A stretch of 24,663 bases of DNA from a virus: positions 1-24,663 of IMG/VR virus record IMGVR_UViG_3300025120_000517; one strand, 5' to 3'. Shown here one piece after another: positions 23,001-24,663 of this stretch. Made by a program: the position numbers and the translations under genes. Under the pieces are notes generated by a model. That model ran no database searches. It saw only the letters and a list, made by a program, of their open reading frames with translations, and was not told the DNA's origin. Positions within the stretch are counted from its first letter, which is position 1; each line of letters starts with the position of its first letter.

Positions 23001-23024
23001 GAATAAAGATCGATCCCTTTATTC
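23001..23024. repeat. AT-rich inverted repeat between divergent genes
   Basis: GAATAAAG (23001-23008) and CTTTATTC (23017-23024) form an 8-bp stem around the loop ATCGATCC. It lies between the two divergent transcription units, close to the candidate minus-strand -10 box. It is too AT-rich and lacks a clean T run, so an operator is as likely as a weak terminator. Confidence 0.35.
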
Positions 23025-23049
23025 TTTCCATTTTTCCAGTATTACATGG

Positions 23050-23078
23050 ATGACACAAGATTGATTTTGGTGTATTGT
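23050..23078 (+). promoter_or_regulatory. Sigma70-like promoter before the tail fibre gene
   Basis: ATGACA (23050-23055), a 17-base spacer and TATTGT (23073-23078) form a promoter 37 bases upstream of the tail fibre start. The spacer ends TTTTGGTG, exactly as in the promoter before the prohead protease (9834-9862), which supports both as members of one promoter class. Confidence 0.6.
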
Positions 23079-23115
23079 ATCTTTGAACACAAAACCCATA
23101 TTGGAGAATTACAAA

Positions 23116-24663
23116 ATGGCAATTCAAATTACAAGCGAACAAATCAAATCGTCCAACATTATCACTTCACTTTTGGCCAATGATGCAGTCACGGCGGCGA
23201 AACTTGATCAAACTGGAACGTTTGACTTCACCGGTGGATCGGTATCGGTGGCAGCTCCGACTTCTGACAATCACGCAACTACAAAAACTTATGTTGATTC
23301 TTTGGTTTCTGGTCTTCATTGGAAAGACGCCGCACGGGTAGCAACAACAGCAGACTTGGCCGCAACGTACAACAACGGATCAAGTGGTGTTGGTGCAACA
23401 CTCACAGCAAACGCAAACGGCGCGATCACTATTGACGGTGTTTCATTGATTGCAAACAACCGGGTTCTTGTCAAATCTCAATCAAGTGGAACAGAAGCCG
23501 AAAACGGGATCTATGTTGTTACAACAGTTGGTGACGGTGGAAACCCTTTTGTTCTTACACGTTCAGACGATGCCAACACCCCGGCCAAACTCCAAAGCGC
23601 CGCGATCTTTGTCCTTGAAGGTTCAAGCAATAGTGATGCTGGTTTTGTTTTGTCTTCTGACAACATCACAGCAATTGGAACTGATGACATTGTTTTTGCT
23701 CAATTCTCAGGAACTGGATCGGTAACGGCCGGAGATGGATTATCTAAAGCAGGAAATACCCTATCCGTTGACCTTGCAACAGATCCCGGTTTGGAGTTTT
23801 CAAGCGGTGCATTGAAAGCCAAGATCGACGGTTCAACACTTGGTCTTGACTCTTCTGGATTAAAGATCGCTAGTGGTGGAGTTGGTACAACTCAACTTGG
23901 ATCAGCATCGGTAACTCAAGCCAAGATCGGAACGGCGGCGGTTGGCTCTTCACAGCTTGCTTCAAATGCTGTAACGGCGGCCAAACTTTCAGACGGTGCA
24001 GTTTCAACCAGTTCAAAGATTTCAGATGGGATCGTTGTTGGTGTAAAATTGGCGGCTGATTGTATTGATCAAAGCAAGATCGCAGATTCAGCCGTTCAAC
24101 GTGAACACTTGAACAGTAACGTTGTCCGTCCAAACAGTGGTTTGGCCTTGGATAGCACAGACAACGATCTTGAAGTTCAAGTTGATGATGCAACCGTTGA
24201 GATCAATGGAAGCGGTCAAGTAATCGTGAAGGCTTCTGGAATCGGTGCTTCACAACTTGCTTCAAATGCAGTTTCAGCCGTCAAGATTGCTTCAAATGCA
24301 ATTGTCACAGACAAGATTTCTTCAAGTGCGGTAACGTCAACGAAGATCGCCAACGGAGCTGTTCAAGCCATACATTTGAACGCTGACGTTGTCCGTCCAA
24401 ACAGTGGTTTGGCCTTGGATAGTACAGATAACGATCTTGAAGTAAAGGTTGATGATTCAACGATTGAGATCAATGGAAGCGGTCAAGTAATCGTGAAGGC
24501 TTCTGGAATCGGTGCTTCACAACTTGCTTCAAATGCTGTAACGGCGGCCAAAGTTGCTTCAAATGCAATTGTGGAAGACAAGATCTCTTCAAGTGCAGTC
24601 ACCGCAACGAAGATCGCAAACGGAGCGATCGACAATGCTGATAAACTTGGATCTTCTGTTGTT
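23116..24663 (+). CDS. Tail fibre protein, 3' end beyond the window
   Basis: Open from the ATG at 23116 (after TTGGAGAATT) to the window edge: at least 516 residues and no stop. The N-terminal part has the common tail-fibre block 'HATTKTYVD ... GLHWKDAARVATTADL ... VLVKSQSSGTEAENGIYVV' seen in many phage fibres. From about residue 250 it consists of short repeats of the type SNAVTAAKI / SSAVTSTKIANGA, a Ser/Ala/Lys pattern that forms elongated trimeric fibres. The C-terminal receptor-binding tip and any chaperone are outside the window. It has its own promoter. Confidence 0.85.
   Translation, partial: MAIQITSEQIKSSNIITSLLANDAVTAAKLDQTGTFDFTGGSVSVAAPTSDNHATTKTYVDSLVSGLHWKDAARVATTADLAATYNNGSSGVGATLTANANGAITIDGVSLIANNRVLVKSQSSGTEAENGIYVVTTVGDGGNPFVLTRSDDANTPAKLQSAAIFVLEGSSNSDAGFVLSSDNITAIGTDDIVFAQFSGTGSVTAGDGLSKAGNTLSVDLATDPGLEFSSGALKAKIDGSTLGLDSSGLKIASGGVGTTQLGSASVTQAKIGTAAVGSSQLASNAVTAAKLSDGAVSTSSKISDGIVVGVKLAADCIDQSKIADSAVQREHLNSNVVRPNSGLALDSTDNDLEVQVDDATVEINGSGQVIVKASGIGASQLASNAVSAVKIASNAIVTDKISSSAVTSTKIANGAVQAIHLNADVVRPNSGLALDSTDNDLEVKVDDSTIEINGSGQVIVKASGIGASQLASNAVTAAKVASNAIVEDKISSSAVTATKIANGAIDNADKLGSSVV
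24109..24642 (+). repeat. Tandem duplication of a 267-bp fibre segment
   Basis: Two direct copies offset by 267 bases (89 codons) start at 24109 and 24376. Long blocks are identical, such as GTCCGTCCAAACAGTGG and the stretch around 24230-24270 and 24497-24537. The second copy diverges near its 3' end. The period is a multiple of three, so the reading frame is kept and the fibre shaft is lengthened by 89 residues. Confidence 0.85.

Noticed and set aside
23001-23024. Bidirectional terminator
   Set aside because: The stem is AT-rich, has no clean T run, and lies upstream of genes on both strands, so termination there makes little sense.
1-24663. tRNA genes, CRISPR arrays, insertion sequences, integrase or attachment sites
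   Set aside because: No cloverleaf, regular spacer repeats, transposase motifs or recombinase motifs were seen by eye; a tRNA scan would be needed to exclude a tRNA fully.

Overview
The window is a stretch of a tailed double-stranded DNA bacteriophage (or prophage) genome that holds almost the whole virion morphogenesis module. Nearly all genes lie on the plus strand, are tightly packed, and often overlap by ATGA. No tRNA, rRNA, insertion sequence, integrase or CRISPR array was seen. A lambda-type G/T tail chaperone pair, a long tape measure protein, one tail-tube-like protein and no sheath protein together point to a siphovirus morphology. The host cannot be named from the sequence; standard Shine-Dalgarno sites and sigma70-like promoters indicate an ordinary bacterial host. 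Base composition leans slightly to AT, and GATC is conspicuously frequent.

Region by region: 3-2773 is an accessory or early cassette of small proteins. It contains a truncated gene, a ribbon-helix-helix regulator followed by a perfect inverted repeat, several unknown genes, an FlbD-like protein, a 45-residue membrane protein and a zinc-ribbon protein. At 2770-4371 is a ParB-like domain fused to a beta-class DNA methyltransferase. At 4361-6446 lies the packaging module: a small-terminase-like helix-turn-helix protein, a 57-residue Cys/Asp-rich ORF that contains a terminator-like hairpin, and the large terminase. At 6451-9360 is a 969-residue fusion of portal, internal domains of unknown role and a MuF-type head morphogenesis domain. 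A membrane-anchored six-cysteine protein follows, then a strong promoter, the prohead protease, the HK97-like major capsid protein and a small beta-rich protein.

At 12504-14007 are head-tail joining genes (connector, gp10-like, tail terminator), followed by a DUF2341-like protein and the tail tube protein. The tail chaperone G and its overlapping T frame (15731-16454) precede the tape measure (16467-18899) and two tail-tip proteins (18902-21335). A lysis-like pair follows: a possible YkuD-fold cysteine enzyme and a holin-like membrane protein (21337-22273), closed by a strong intrinsic terminator. Two minus-strand genes (22392-22932) form a moron-like island. A second promoter, which matches the one before the protease, drives a tail fibre gene that runs off the window end and contains a 267-bp tandem duplication.

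The genes work together in order: methylation of phage DNA, packaging by TerS/TerL through the portal, capsid assembly and maturation by the protease, neck closure, tail polymerisation on the tape measure, host recognition by the fibre, and probably lysis. The most notable items are the G/T overlap with a perfect internal Shine-Dalgarno, the Cys-rich ORF and hairpin in front of terL, the portal/MuF mega-fusion, the two matching promoters, and the possible YkuD-like enzyme.
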